From: an uncultured Bacilli bacterium
Lineage (GTDB): Bacteria; Bacillota_I; Bacilli_A; RF39; UBA660
NCBI GenBank assembly: GCA_934101625.1
Contig: CAKORV010000021.1
Location: forward strand, 1 to 19,773
Direction: 5' to 3'
Length of the DNA: 19,773 bases
Under the pieces are notes generated by a model. The model was not told the DNA's origin. It was given only the letters and a program-made list of their open reading frames with translations, and searched no databases. Both the position numbers and the translations under genes were made by a program. Each line of letters opens with the position of its first letter. The stretch's first letter is position 1. This document shows positions 6,497-16,520 of this stretch, piece by piece.

Positions 6497-9005
6497 CTAA
6501 CATTTTCTTATCACTATCTAATTTTGTTCTTTCTTCATTAACAAGTTTTTCTGGAGCTTTATTAACAAAATTTTCATTAGATAATAAGTTTTCTCTTTTT
6601 AAAATATTTTGCTTTAATGTTTCTATTTGTTTTTCTTTTTGTAAGATATCTTCTTCAGTTATTTCTTTTTCATAGTATATAGATGCACTAAATCTTCCAT
6701 AATTAACTTTATATTCTGTTATATCCATTTTATTTTCAATTATATTTTCATTTAGTTTTAACATATTTTTTATTAATGAATAATCTTCAGTGTTATTTAA
6801 TTTAACTTTTAAATCTTTAGTTATGTTATTTTCTTGTTTAATGTTTCTAAATGTTTTTATAAAGCCTATAGTATCTTCTATTAATTGTTCTTCTTTTTCA
6901 AAATTAAATTCTTTGTTTACTACTGGATAATCACTAATCATGATACTTTCATGATTTTTAATTGGTAACATACTATATATTTCTTCTGTTACAAATGGCA
7001 TAAATGGATGCATCATTTTAATTATACTTGTTATTACATAACATAAAGTACTTTTAGTAGATGTTTCATTTAAACTAAATTTGCACATTTCAATATATGA
7101 ATCACAGAAATCACTCCAGATAAAGTCATATAAAGTTGCTCCTGCATTATTAAATTCATATTTTTCCATTGATTTGGTAACATTATCTATTATTTTATTT
7201 AGTTTACTAAGTATCCATTTATCTTTGTTATCAATATTTGTGAAATCATATTGTTTTAATTCTTCAATGTTCATTAAACAAAATCTACTAGCATTCCATA
7301 ATTTATTTATAAAATTCCATGTTGATTTAACTTTTTCTTCATCATATCTTAGATCTTGACCAGCAGCAGAAGATGTTGATAAGAAATATCTTAATGCATC
7401 ACATCCATAGTCTTCAATTACATCCATTGGATCTACACCATTTCCAAGACTTTTACTCATTTTTATTCCATTTTTATCACGAATTAATCCATGTATTAAG
7501 CAATCTTTAAATGGACGAGTTTTTGTGAAATATAAACCTTGGAATGTCATTCTATTTACCCAGAAAGGAATTATATCATAACCTGTTACTAATACATTAT
7601 TTGGATAGTATCTTTCTAATAATTTTGTTTTTTCTGGAAAGCCTAATGTACTAAATGGCCATAAAGCACTTGAGAACCATGTATCTAAAACATCAGGATC
7701 TTGTACCCAACCTTCTTCTGTTGGAGGTTCTATTCCAACATATACTTGGTTATCTTTGTACCAAGCTGGAATTCTATGCCCCCACCATAATTGACGAGAT
7801 ATACACCAGTCATATGTTATTTCCATCCAGTGATTCATTATTTTTTCAAATCTTTCAGGAACAAAGTTAACTTTTGTGTCTTTATTTTTTTGATTTTCTA
7901 ATACTTTGTCGGCTAGTGGTCTCATTTTTACAAACCATTGCTTAGACAAGTAAGGTTCAACCATAACTCCAGTTCTTTCTGAGTGCCCTACTGAGTGAGT
8001 TATTTCTTCAATACTTATTAACAGACCACTTTCTTTAAGATCATTAACTAAAGCTTCTCTACATGCAAATCTGTCCATTCCTTTATATTTTAGTGCATTT
8101 TCATTCATAGTTCCATCTGTATTGATAACAATTATTCTTTCTAGATTATGTCTATTTCCTACTTCAAAGTCGTTAGGATCATGTGCTGGAGTTATTTTAA
8201 CTACACCTGTTCCAAATTCTGGATCGGCATGTTCATCACCTATGATAGGAATTAGTTTGTTTACTATTGGTAATATACATTTTTTACCTATTAAGTCTTT
8301 ATACCTTTCATCATTAGGATTAACGGCTACAGCTGTGTCACCAAATAATGTTTCTGGCCTAGTAGTGGCTACTTCTAAATACTTATCAGTACCTTCTATA
8401 AAGTATTTTATATGATAGAAAGCACCTGGTACATCTTTATATTCTACCTCTTCATTTGAAAGTGCAGTCATTGCTTCAGGATCCCAGTTAATAATTCTTT
8501 CACCACGATATATTAAACCATTATTATATAAAGTTACAAATACATGCTTAACTGCATCACTTAAGCCTTTGTCTAAAGTGAATCTTTCTTTAGTGTAATC
8601 AAGACTTAGTCCCATTTTTGCCCATTGTTTATGTATATTTTCTGCATATTCTTCTTTCCAATCCCATGCATATTTTAACCATTCATTTCTATCCATACTT
8701 CTTGGACTATATCCCATTTGTTTTAATTTAGCATCAACTTTAGCTTGAGTTGCTATTCCAGCATGGTCCATACCAGGTAACCATAACGCATCATATCCTT
8801 GCATTCTTTTAAATCTAATAATGATATCTTGTAAAGTTGTATCCCAAGCATGACCTAAATGAAGAATTCCTGTAACATTTGGTGGTGGAATAACAATTGA
8901 ATATGGTTTTTTTGATGTATCTCCACTTTCAAAGTATTTATTTTTTAACCAAAATTCATATTTACCATCTTCTACACTTTTGTGATCATATTTTTTATCT
9001 AACAT
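6480..9005 (-). CDS. valS: Valyl-tRNA synthetase
   Basis: 841-residue class I synthetase that charges tRNA-Val. HIGH is HLGH (49-52) in PPPNVTGILHLGHAWD. The CP1 editing insertion follows, with ATTRPETLFGDTAVAVNP and the GTG-KITPAHDPNDFEVG segment, so hydrolytic editing of Thr-tRNA is expected. KMSKS is at about 515-519. The anticodon-binding helical domain covers about 600-740, and the C-terminal ~60 residues form the coiled-coil arm typical of ValRS. Full length, with no missing catalytic residue. GGAGGTATAAAA precedes the ATG. Expression is set by a valine T-box leader with its own promoter, and the gene ends in a terminator, so it is a single-gene unit. Confidence 0.97.
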   Translation of the reverse strand: MLDKKYDHKSVEDGKYEFWLKNKYFESGDTSKKPYSIVIPPPNVTGILHLGHAWDTTLQDIIIRFKRMQGYDALWLPGMDHAGIATQAKVDAKLKQMGYSPRSMDRNEWLKYAWDWKEEYAENIHKQWAKMGLSLDYTKERFTLDKGLSDAVKHVFVTLYNNGLIYRGERIINWDPEAMTALSNEEVEYKDVPGAFYHIKYFIEGTDKYLEVATTRPETLFGDTAVAVNPNDERYKDLIGKKCILPIVNKLIPIIGDEHADPEFGTGVVKITPAHDPNDFEVGNRHNLERIIVINTDGTMNENALKYKGMDRFACREALVNDLKESGLLISIEEITHSVGHSERTGVMVEPYLSKQWFVKMRPLADKVLENQKNKDTKVNFVPERFEKIMNHWMEITYDWCISRQLWWGHRIPAWYKDNQVYVGIEPPTEEGWVQDPDVLDTWFSSALWPFSTLGFPEKTKLLERYYPNNVLVTGYDIIPFWVNRMTFQGLYFTKTRPFKDCLIHGLIRDKNGIKMSKSLGNGVDPMDVIEDYGCDALRYFLSTSSAAGQDLRYDEEKVKSTWNFINKLWNASRFCLMNIEELKQYDFTNIDNKDKWILSKLNKIIDNVTKSMEKYEFNNAGATLYDFIWSDFCDSYIEMCKFSLNETSTKSTLCYVITSIIKMMHPFMPFVTEEIYSMLPIKNHESIMISDYPVVNKEFNFEKEEQLIEDTIGFIKTFRNIKQENNITKDLKVKLNNTEDYSLIKNMLKLNENIIENKMDITEYKVNYGRFSASIYYEKEITEEDILQKEKQIETLKQNILKRENLLSNENFVNKAPEKLVNEERTKLDSDKKMLELLTK

Positions 9006-9223
9006 TTTTATACCTCCAAAATAAAAAGATGATACCTAAAGGACGAAATCCGTGGTACCACCTTAATTTATACTCTTATGCTTAACGTGCATTACTCGTT
9101 TTATTTTACTTTATTCAAATAAACACTCCTAAACTACCTTCTAAAGTTTTATTTATTAGTTTACACCAACCACTAACTCTCTTTAAAACTACACTTTATA
9201 CTCCTCTTAGTCTTCGCTTTCTT
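9006..9223 (-). promoter_or_regulatory. T-box leader of valS (valine specifier)
   Basis: The leader contains AAGGTGGTACCACGG (9064-9050), the antiterminator T-box consensus whose bulge reads the uncharged tRNA 3' end. Upstream lies Stem I, with an AGTA element near 9200, the apical GGTGTAA motif, and paired arms AGTTTTA/TAAAACT. The 3' side of the specifier loop reads GAAGGTAGTTTAG; GTA (9137-9135), a valine codon, is the likely specifier, fitting the downstream gene. When tRNA-Val is uncharged, the antiterminator forms and transcription continues into valS; otherwise the terminator at 9018-9062 forms. The specifier position is inferred, not folded. Confidence 0.9.
9018..9062 (-). terminator. 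T-box terminator ahead of valS
   Basis: GGTGGTACC (9062-9054) pairs with GGTATCATC (9036-9028) in nine pairs with two G-U, enclosing a small GGA/TCC inner stem. It is followed by TTTTTATTTT. The 5' arm is shared with the T-box sequence, so terminator and antiterminator exclude each other. Confidence 0.85.
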
Positions 9224-9229
9224 GAAATG

Positions 9230-9258
9230 ATTATAACACAAAGACTCGTATTTGTGAA
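9230..9258 (-). promoter_or_regulatory. Promoter of the valS T-box transcript
   Basis: TTCACA (9258-9253) and TATAAT (9235-9230) with a 17-bp spacer, plus a TGn extension just before the -10. Five of six bases match the -35 consensus and all six match the -10. The predicted start is near 9223, just before Stem I. Confidence 0.85.
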
Positions 9259-9297
9259 GAAAAAAATTTATGATGTATTTAAATGTATTTTTCGAAT

Positions 9298-10953
<1,656 letters not shown>

Positions 10954-10989
10954 TTTTTCACTCCCATCAATTTCTTATTAATTGCCTGT

Positions 10990-11018
10990 ATTTTACACCA
11001 GTACTAAAATTTTATCAA
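10990..11018 (-). promoter_or_regulatory. Promoter of the ABC-F gene
   Basis: TTGATA (11018-11013) and TAAAAT (10995-10990) on the minus strand with exactly 17 bp between. It lies about 40 bp upstream of the ABC-F start, after the kinase gene's stop, so the gene can be transcribed alone. Confidence 0.7.
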
Positions 11019-11057
11019 TATTGAACATTTACTACATTAAATATCAACTAAAGTTTT

Positions 11058-11825
11058 TTATAAAAATAATTCTGTTAGTAAAATGTAGTATTCTATTTTT
11101 TCATAATCAGGCTCAATATGTAAACATTCAAATAAATATTTTTCTGCTTCTTTAGTTTCATAATTTCTTCTAAGTGATTTTACAAGAATTGCTATGTCAT
11201 ACCACATATCTGCAATACCTGCATCCCCTAAATCAAGAAAGCCAGTTATTTTATCATCTTTATAAAATACATTTGGTACACTTAAATCTCCGTGAGATAA
11301 GCATAAGTTATTTTCTTTAACTTTGTTATTTATTAAATAATTATAAAGATTTTCTAAGTTTCCAAATCTTTTTTGATTTTCTTCTGTCATGTCATTAGAA
11401 GAAATTAATCCATTATCTATATTATATTTGGCTAATGCCAATTTTTTATTTAAATCATTATTAATAATTAGATTATCTACATTTACATTTTGTAATATTT
11501 TTATTGCTTTAGATGCTAACTCTACAACATGTTTCATGTCATCAAATATTTCATCACAACATATCATTTCACCATCTAATTTTTTTGTAATCATAACACT
11601 TTTATTTTCATTACTTCCAAAATAGATTACCTCGGGTACAGGTAATTTACCCTTTAAGTAATTGTTTATAAAATATTCTTTATCAATACTTCCAAATTTG
11701 GATTCTTTTATGTAATAAACTTCTTGATTTTTAATAACTTCTTTTACACTATTTCCAGAACATCCAATATCAATTACATTTATTTTTGCATTTTCACAAA
11801 ATTTTTTTAAATATTCATCTATCAT
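11058..11825 (-). CDS. APH(3')-like aminoglycoside O-phosphotransferase
   Basis: 255 residues, close to the usual ~260 of the APH(3') group. The kinase fold is complete: a probable nucleotide-binding Lys40 (YYIKES), the catalytic loop LSHGDLSVPN with Asp180 and Asn185, and the metal-binding GFLDLGDAGIAD with Asp198. WYDIAIL (208-214) and the C-terminal end YYILLTELF match the C-terminus of APH(3') enzymes (YYxLLDELF). The family uses ATP or GTP to phosphorylate aminoglycosides at the 3' hydroxyl. The sequence looks diverged, so it may be an intrinsic gene, and resistance is not proven. The start has AAAAGGAG upstream. It lies between the metS terminator and the ABC-F promoter, with no mobile-element signs around it. 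Confidence 0.85.
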   Translation of the reverse strand: MIDEYLKKFCENAKINVIDIGCSGNSVKEVIKNQEVYYIKESKFGSIDKEYFINNYLKGKLPVPEVIYFGSNENKSVMITKKLDGEMICCDEIFDDMKHVVELASKAIKILQNVNVDNLIINNDLNKKLALAKYNIDNGLISSNDMTEENQKRFGNLENLYNYLINNKVKENNLCLSHGDLSVPNVFYKDDKITGFLDLGDAGIADMWYDIAILVKSLRRNYETKEAEKYLFECLHIEPDYEKIEYYILLTELFL

Positions 11826-11890
11826 AAATTCTCCTTTTTTATTTGTCTATTAATTTTTGAGACTCATACAATTATCGTATCTTCCTCATT

Positions 11891-11915
11891 AAAAAGTACT
11901 AATTTCTTAGTACTT
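11891..11915 (-). terminator. Intrinsic terminator of metS
   Basis: AAGTACTAA (11915-11907) pairs perfectly with TTAGTACTT (11902-11894) around a GAAA loop, followed by TTT and an AT-rich run. The stem overlaps the metS stop codon (11916-11914). Confidence 0.8.
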
Positions 11916-13482
11916 AACATGTTTTCATTAATTCCACTAATCTATCTGTTTCTACATTTGCATCTAATCTTTCAAATAAAGGTATTCCTTTTTCAATAAC
12001 TTTATTATTAGTAATATCAGGTATGTTAGTTAAACTTTCATAAGTAGTTTCACTTTCTTTTAATCCTAATTGATTATAAATGTTATTACTTGTTTCTGGT
12101 ATAAATGGATAGAATAAAATAGATATTTTTCTAATTGATTCATATAGATTATACATTACACTTTTTAGTTCTTCATATTTTTCTTCTTTATATAATACCC
12201 ATGGACTTGTTTCATCAATATATTTATTAGTTCTAGATACTATATTTAATATATGACTAAGTGCATTTTGAATATTTATGCTTTCCATCTCTTTTTCATA
12301 TAATTTTATTTCGTTATTAATATAATCATTTAAGGTATCATCAAAAGAAGTTTTTGTATTACTATTTAATATTATACCTTCTTGATATTTATTAATCATT
12401 GCAATTGTTCTATTAACTAAGTTACCTAAATCATTACAAAGTTCTGTGTTATATTTTTCTATAAATGAACTTGGTGTAAATTCTCCATCTTGTCCATATG
12501 GTAAACTTTTTAGAATAGTATATCTTACTGCATCCACTCCATAAGCATCTGCTAGGATATCTGGGTATATTGTATTTCCTTTAGATTTGCTCATTTTGCC
12601 ATCTCTCATCATTATAAAGTCATGTACAAATATTTTTTTAGGCATTGGTAAATCTAGAGCCATTAAGAATATTGGCCAATATATAGCATGAAATCTTAGT
12701 ATGTCTTTTCCTATTATTTGTACATCTGCAGGCCAGTATTTTTTCATTAAAGAGTCATCATCACTCATATAACCTAATGCTGTTATATAATTTAATAAAG
12801 CATCTAACCATACATACATTACATGTTTAGGATCAACTGGTACTTTAATTCCCCAGTCAAATGTTGTTCTAGATATACATAAATCTTCTATACCTACATT
12901 AACAAAACTATTCATTATTTCATTTTTCTTAGTAAGTGGTACTAAAAAATCTGGATTTTCTTCATAGAATTTTTTTAGTCTATCTTCATATTTTTTCATA
13001 TTAAAGAAATATGTTTCCTCTTCTACTTCTTTTACTTCTCTACCACAACTTGGACACATTCCATCAACTAATTGACTTTCAGTATAAAATGTTTCACAAG
13101 GTACACAATATTTTCCTTTATATTTTCCTTTATAAATGTCTCCTTGCTCATATAGTTTTGTAAATGCCTTTGTAACTGCATCAACATGTCTTTTGTCAGT
13201 TGTTCTAATAAAATCATTATTTGATATATTTAATTTTTTCCATAGTTCCTTAGACATTCTAGCCATTTCATCTACATATTCTTGTGGTGTTATACCTTTT
13301 TCTTCTGCTTTTATTTGAATTTTTTGACCATGTTCATCTAAACCTGTAAGAAAGTAAACATCACTTCCTTTTTGTTTGTTAAATCTTGCTAGTACATCAG
13401 CTAGTATTGTTGTATAAGCTGTACCTATATGAAATTTACCACTTGGATAATATATAGGTGTTGTTATATAAAATTTGTTCAT
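11914..13482 (-). CDS. metS: Methionyl-tRNA synthetase, lacking the C-terminal tRNA-binding domain
   Basis: 522-residue class I synthetase that charges tRNA-Met, initiator included. HIGH is HIGT (18-21), KMSKS is at 296-300, and the knuckle insertion carries CVPC (126-129) and CPSC (143-146), four cysteines that can bind one zinc. The catalytic VWLDALLNYITALG segment is present. The helical anticodon-binding domain covers about 350-505, and the protein ends right after the PLFERLD segment. The EMAP/Trbp111-like domain that extends many Bacillota MetRS proteins to ~650 residues is absent. GGAG lies 8 bp before the ATG. The gene directly upstream encodes a second, fragmentary MetRS anticodon-binding domain, probably on the same transcript from the promoter at 13842. 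Confidence 0.96.
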   Translation of the reverse strand: MNKFYITTPIYYPSGKFHIGTAYTTILADVLARFNKQKGSDVYFLTGLDEHGQKIQIKAEEKGITPQEYVDEMARMSKELWKKLNISNNDFIRTTDKRHVDAVTKAFTKLYEQGDIYKGKYKGKYCVPCETFYTESQLVDGMCPSCGREVKEVEEETYFFNMKKYEDRLKKFYEENPDFLVPLTKKNEIMNSFVNVGIEDLCISRTTFDWGIKVPVDPKHVMYVWLDALLNYITALGYMSDDDSLMKKYWPADVQIIGKDILRFHAIYWPIFLMALDLPMPKKIFVHDFIMMRDGKMSKSKGNTIYPDILADAYGVDAVRYTILKSLPYGQDGEFTPSSFIEKYNTELCNDLGNLVNRTIAMINKYQEGIILNSNTKTSFDDTLNDYINNEIKLYEKEMESINIQNALSHILNIVSRTNKYIDETSPWVLYKEEKYEELKSVMYNLYESIRKISILFYPFIPETSNNIYNQLGLKESETTYESLTNIPDITNNKVIEKGIPLFERLDANVETDRLVELMKTC

Positions 13483-13506
13483 ATATTCATCTCCACTCTT
13501 TTAATT

Positions 13507-13818
13507 TTAATTGTCTATTCTGTTATATAAAATTTCTAAATTATTAATTTTAATATCTCCACTAATTTTTGTTTCTTCCCAAACGAATTTATCTAATCCT
13601 AATATTTTTTTATTTTTTTTAGCACTATCAGTAAGTATTGGGTATATCATGTTAGAAAGATTAGCAATCATATATACACATGTATATGTTGTATTGTTAA
13701 ATTCATCAATATTTTCTTTTAATTGTATCCATGCTTCTTTCTTATCGTAATGTTTATTAGCCAAATTGATATATTGAATTATTTAATTTGTAGCATTTTT
13801 TGATTCTTTCTTTATCAT
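13507..13818 (-). pseudogene. Stand-alone MetRS anticodon-binding domain gene interrupted by an in-frame TAA
   Basis: A strong promoter (13842) and AAAGGAG lead to an ATG at 13818, which opens an 11-codon frame (MIKKESKNATN) ending in TAA at 13788-13786. The same frame then continues to 13507: IIQYINLANKHYDKKEAW, then YTCVYMIANLSNMIYPIL, ILGLDKFVWEE and LEILYNRID. That matches the last helices of MetRS from NKYID-PW to the terminal PLFPRID, including the downstream metS (NKYIDETSPWVLY). Read through the stop it would be 103 residues, with no catalytic domain. The part below the stop could start only at TTG 13764, which has no ribosome binding site. It may be a remnant of a second MetRS, a small accessory gene with a nonsense mutation (GAA to TAA fits), or an error. 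It stops 24 bp before metS. Confidence 0.7.
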
Positions 13819-13841
13819 ATTTATCTACTCCTTTGCTTTGA

Positions 13842-13850
13842 ATTATACCA
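13842..13850 (-). promoter_or_regulatory. Extended -10 promoter for the MetRS-domain gene and metS
   Basis: The minus strand reads TGGTATAAT (13850-13842), a perfect TGn extended -10. TTCAAT at the -35 position, 17 bp away, is a weak match and overlaps the preceding terminator. The leader to the ATG at 13818 is very short, with no room for a T-box. Confidence 0.7.
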
Positions 13851-13855
13851 CATAC

Positions 13856-13884
13856 AAAATAAAAATTGAACTTTAATGTTCAAC
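13856..13884 (-). terminator. Terminator at the end of the radical SAM/methyltransferase operon
   Basis: TTGAAC (13883-13878) pairs with GTTCAA (13871-13866) around ATTAAA, with an outer G-U pair, followed by TTTTTATTTTG. The short stem makes it moderate in strength. It lies 6 bp past the last gene's stop codon. Confidence 0.65.
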
Positions 13885-13889
13885 TTTTA

Positions 13890-14366
13890 TTATATTTTCT
13901 TTATTTTTTTAATTAAGTATTTATCTTGTTGAGTATTTTTAATTATTTTTCTAATTTTATTCAAACTTCTTAAAAATTTTCTATAGGCAAATTCATAGTT
14001 TTTATTCGTAATATGATTAAGTATTACAATTACTATATTTTCATATATATATTTATATATTTCACTCTTATTGCTTTTGTTTTCAATAATTTTAACGATT
14101 TTTTCAGATATAATACAATAGTAGTCTATTATATCGTTTGAAAAATTATACTTTATAAATTCATTTAATAAAGTAATTTCTTTATTTTTTGATTTATTAC
14201 TATTATTTTCATTAATTGATTTTAATAAATAATTATTCATTTCATTATTTAATTTATTTAAATAAAATGACTCTAAATAATCATTAAAAATATCTTCATT
14301 AAATTTTTGAGGAATTTCTGTAAAACTTGAAAATTTTCCATCTCTATATCTACTATAATTACTCAT
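13890..14366 (-). CDS. Small basic hypothetical protein at the end of the operon
   Basis: 158 residues from an ATG with GAGGAAG upstream, located in the 3' end of the TrmH gene, whose stop is 5 bp away, so the two are probably translationally coupled. The N-terminus MSNYSRYRDGKFSSFTEIP is Ser/Tyr/Arg-rich. The middle is Asn/Ile-rich and probably helical, and the C-terminus is strongly basic (KIRKIIKN, then LIKKIKKI), which would suit RNA or membrane binding. No signal peptide or membrane segment is clear, and I recognise no domain. Its position makes it the last gene of the operon starting near 18.5 kb; a link to the TrmH enzyme is only suggested by the spacing. Confidence 0.7.
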   Translation of the reverse strand: MSNYSRYRDGKFSSFTEIPQKFNEDIFNDYLESFYLNKLNNEMNNYLLKSINENNSNKSKNKEITLLNEFIKYNFSNDIIDYYCIISEKIVKIIENKSNKSEIYKYIYENIVIVILNHITNKNYEFAYRKFLRSLNKIRKIIKNTQQDKYLIKKIKKI

Positions 14367-14371
14367 TTTAA

Positions 14372-14917
14372 TTATCTTCCTCTTCTGTTATTTTCATCAT
14401 AAGAAATTAATCTTTCATTATTTATTTGTCTATTTAGTTCGTATGCTATTGCAGACACTGCTACTGATAAAGTTAAAAATCCTAAATTTTTCATTGGTAA
14501 TGTTGTTACACCATCCATCATTTCCATTGCTTTTTTTGATAAACCAGTAGTTTCTGTTCCAAAAGCAATTACCACATTTTCTTCGGCAGCATTTATGCTA
14601 TAAAAATCTTCAGTAGCATGTGGACTCGTTCCATAAACTTTTATTCCTTGTTGATGAAGTGCATTTATGGCATCTTCTATCTTATCAAAATGTATTATTC
14701 TTGGATATGTTGTTGCTTTCCAACTATTTACCTTTCCAACTATTTTTTTATTATTAAAATCAATGCAACTTCCACTAGTGTATATATCACAATCTAATGC
14801 AATCGCAACTTGTATTATATTTGCTATATCATATGGACTTCTCAAACTATCAAATAAAAGCCCTATTCTTTTTGTACCATTATTCATAATTATTAACTTA
14901 TTAATTAAGTTTTTCAC
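14372..14917 (-). CDS. TrmH/SpoU-family RNA 2'-O-methyltransferase
   Basis: 181 residues from GTG 14917. SPOUT-fold motifs in order: LRSPYDIANIIQVA (motif 1, about 25-38), VVIAFGTETTGLSKKAM (motif 2, SAM binding) and TLPMKNLGFLTLSVAVSAIAY (motif 3, forming the trefoil knot). The family methylates ribose 2'-OH of tRNA or rRNA; the target cannot be read from sequence. It is compact, close to the single-domain TrmH/TrmL size. The start is uncertain: GAGAGG abuts the GTG, while an ATG at 14887 (171 residues) lies 29 nt further on, and a short hairpin (AACTTA/TAAGTT) between them could bring it closer. It lies 20 bp below the radical SAM gene and is apparently in the same operon. Confidence 0.88.
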   Translation of the reverse strand: MKNLINKLIIMNNGTKRIGLLFDSLRSPYDIANIIQVAIALDCDIYTSGSCIDFNNKKIVGKVNSWKATTYPRIIHFDKIEDAINALHQQGIKVYGTSPHATEDFYSINAAEENVVIAFGTETTGLSKKAMEMMDGVTTLPMKNLGFLTLSVAVSAIAYELNRQINNERLISYDENNRRGR

Positions 14918-14937
14918 CTCTCTTTTTTTTATCTATT

Positions 14938-15849
14938 TTACATATAATATTCAAACATATATGCATATTGTAAAAAATGTCCTTTATGATTAAATACTGG
15001 ATTATTCCAACACTTGTCTAATCCATCAGTTAAAATATTACCAACATTAACACAATCATCCTGTGAATAGCCTTGTGAAATAACATCTCCTTTAGAATCA
15101 ATTAAGAAACAAGAATGAAAATTTCCTAATTCTGAGTAATCTTGTATTGTAATAAACGGATTATCTCCTGATTTTTGTTTTAATTCCTTAATGTAATCTA
15201 AGTACTTCTTTCTTTCTTCATCCGTTAATAATAATTCGGTGTTTTCATATGCTTTTCCTTGAGGCGCGATAAATATATAAAATAGTCTATCGACATTTAA
15301 TTCTTTTGTTAAATTGTATATATATTCTATTTTATCTAAATTATCTTTTCTAATAAGGTAATTTATTCTAACAGGAACATTTTTCGCCCTATATTTTTTT
15401 ATACTTTCAACTGCTCTTTTATAAGCTCCTTTACCTCTAGATTTATCATGAGTTTCTTCATCACCATCTAAAGAAATTAGAAGTAAAGTGTTCGTTTCTA
15501 ATAAAGTTTGAGCAATCTCATCACTATAAGATGAACCATTAGAAGTAACTAATGTTTCTATTCCTTTATTAGATGCATATTTTAAAATTTCTAAAAAATC
15601 TTTTCTTAACATTGGTTCTCCACCTGTAAAATCAATCCTTACTACATTTGCATCAGCCAATATATCTATAATAGATTTAATGGTATCTAATGGTAATTCA
15701 TATAGTTCTTGTTCACCACTTAAACAAAATGGACAATGATAATTACACTTTTTTGTGATTTGCCAACATAGTGACAATGGGTTTGATAATTTTACTTTTA
15801 AATTTTTTAATTTTTCTTCGTGACCTTTTTTATATTCTACTATTTTCAT
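14938..15849 (-). CDS. Radical SAM enzyme with an incomplete C-terminal cluster region
   Basis: 303 residues. CNYHCPFC (35-42) supplies the three cysteines of the [4Fe-4S] cluster that splits SAM to the 5'-deoxyadenosyl radical; GGEP (76-79) binds the SAM amino group; LISLDGD (124-130) is typical of the MoaA/PqqE-like branch. The C-terminal part has the look of a shortened SPASM/twitch region (CFLIDSKGDVI then DDCVNVGNI and CW) with only Cys247, Cys266 and Cys280, so a second cluster, if present, is unusual. No RiPP-recognition domain is seen at the N-terminus. GGAG precedes the ATG; it starts 4 bp after the methyltransferase stop. Its substrate is unknown; the neighbours suggest small-molecule or peptide modification. 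Confidence 0.9.
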   Translation of the reverse strand: MKIVEYKKGHEEKLKNLKVKLSNPLSLCWQITKKCNYHCPFCLSGEQELYELPLDTIKSIIDILADANVVRIDFTGGEPMLRKDFLEILKYASNKGIETLVTSNGSSYSDEIAQTLLETNTLLLISLDGDEETHDKSRGKGAYKRAVESIKKYRAKNVPVRINYLIRKDNLDKIEYIYNLTKELNVDRLFYIFIAPQGKAYENTELLLTDEERKKYLDYIKELKQKSGDNPFITIQDYSELGNFHSCFLIDSKGDVISQGYSQDDCVNVGNILTDGLDKCWNNPVFNHKGHFLQYAYMFEYYM

Positions 15850-15853
15850 TTTA

Positions 15854-16519
15854 TTAATTCTCCTTTTCTTTTTTAAATTCCATAACTAAAACATTATGTT
15901 TAATTTCTAAATTATTTATATTAACATTTTGTAATTTAGGAAATGCTTTTTTCAGTGTTTCAACACTACTCAAAACGATTGTTGTATTTAAAATTGCTTT
16001 TTGAACAAATCCTATTTCTATAAATTTTTCTTTTATTTCCTTTGTAAAATTTTCTATATTCATCATTTTGCAAAATTCATCATTTCCAGCATTTTCTATA
16101 GCAATTATTTTTCCGTTTTTCTTTAATAAATTTAATAATACTGGTTTCAGTTCTTCATATACATCCCTCATCGAAGTTAAACTCCATCCTGCAAATATTA
16201 TATCTACACTATTTTTTTGTAAATTTAAGTCCTTGGCATCTCCCAAAATAAATTCTATATTTTTTTGATTACAATTTTTTGATTTATTAATTTCCATTAA
16301 ACTTTGACTTTTTTCGGAAACATAGAGCCTTTTGGAATTTTTCGATAAAAAATCTGTAAATTTTCCGCTTCCTGCTCCTATTTCTAATACAGTTTTATCA
16401 CTCAGTTGATAATTATCAAGCAGATATTCTTGAATTTGGTTGTAATAGTCCTCACATTTACTAAAATTCTCATAATTCATGCCTTCTTCATAATTAAACA
16501 ACCATAAATCTTTATTCAT
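15854..16519 (-). CDS. Class I SAM-dependent methyltransferase (second in operon)
   Basis: 221 residues from ATG 16519, which has AGGAGG 6 bp upstream; a longer frame from GTG 16534 would start within that site. The Rossmann-type fold shows motif I VLEIGAGSGKFT (44-55), an acidic SAM-ribose position (SEKS), LGDAKDLNL and the motif IV-like VDIIFAGWSLTSM, then LKKNGKIIAIEN. These features place it in the broad UbiE/Methyltransf_11 group; substrate unknown. The upstream fused flavoprotein-aldolase gene ends 1 bp before it (TAG then T-ATG), so translation is almost certainly coupled. It is unrelated in detail to the first methyltransferase of the operon, so the two probably act on different positions. 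Confidence 0.88.
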   Translation of the reverse strand: MNKDLWLFNYEEGMNYENFSKCEDYYNQIQEYLLDNYQLSDKTVLEIGAGSGKFTDFLSKNSKRLYVSEKSQSLMEINKSKNCNQKNIEFILGDAKDLNLQKNSVDIIFAGWSLTSMRDVYEELKPVLLNLLKKNGKIIAIENAGNDEFCKMMNIENFTKEIKEKFIEIGFVQKAILNTTIVLSSVETLKKAFPKLQNVNINNLEIKHNVLVMEFKKEKEN

Positions 16520-16520
16520 A

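Noticed and set aside
13786..13788. TAA recoding or readthrough as a lineage-wide code change
   Set aside because: TAA ends most of the intact genes in the window, so it is a normal stop.
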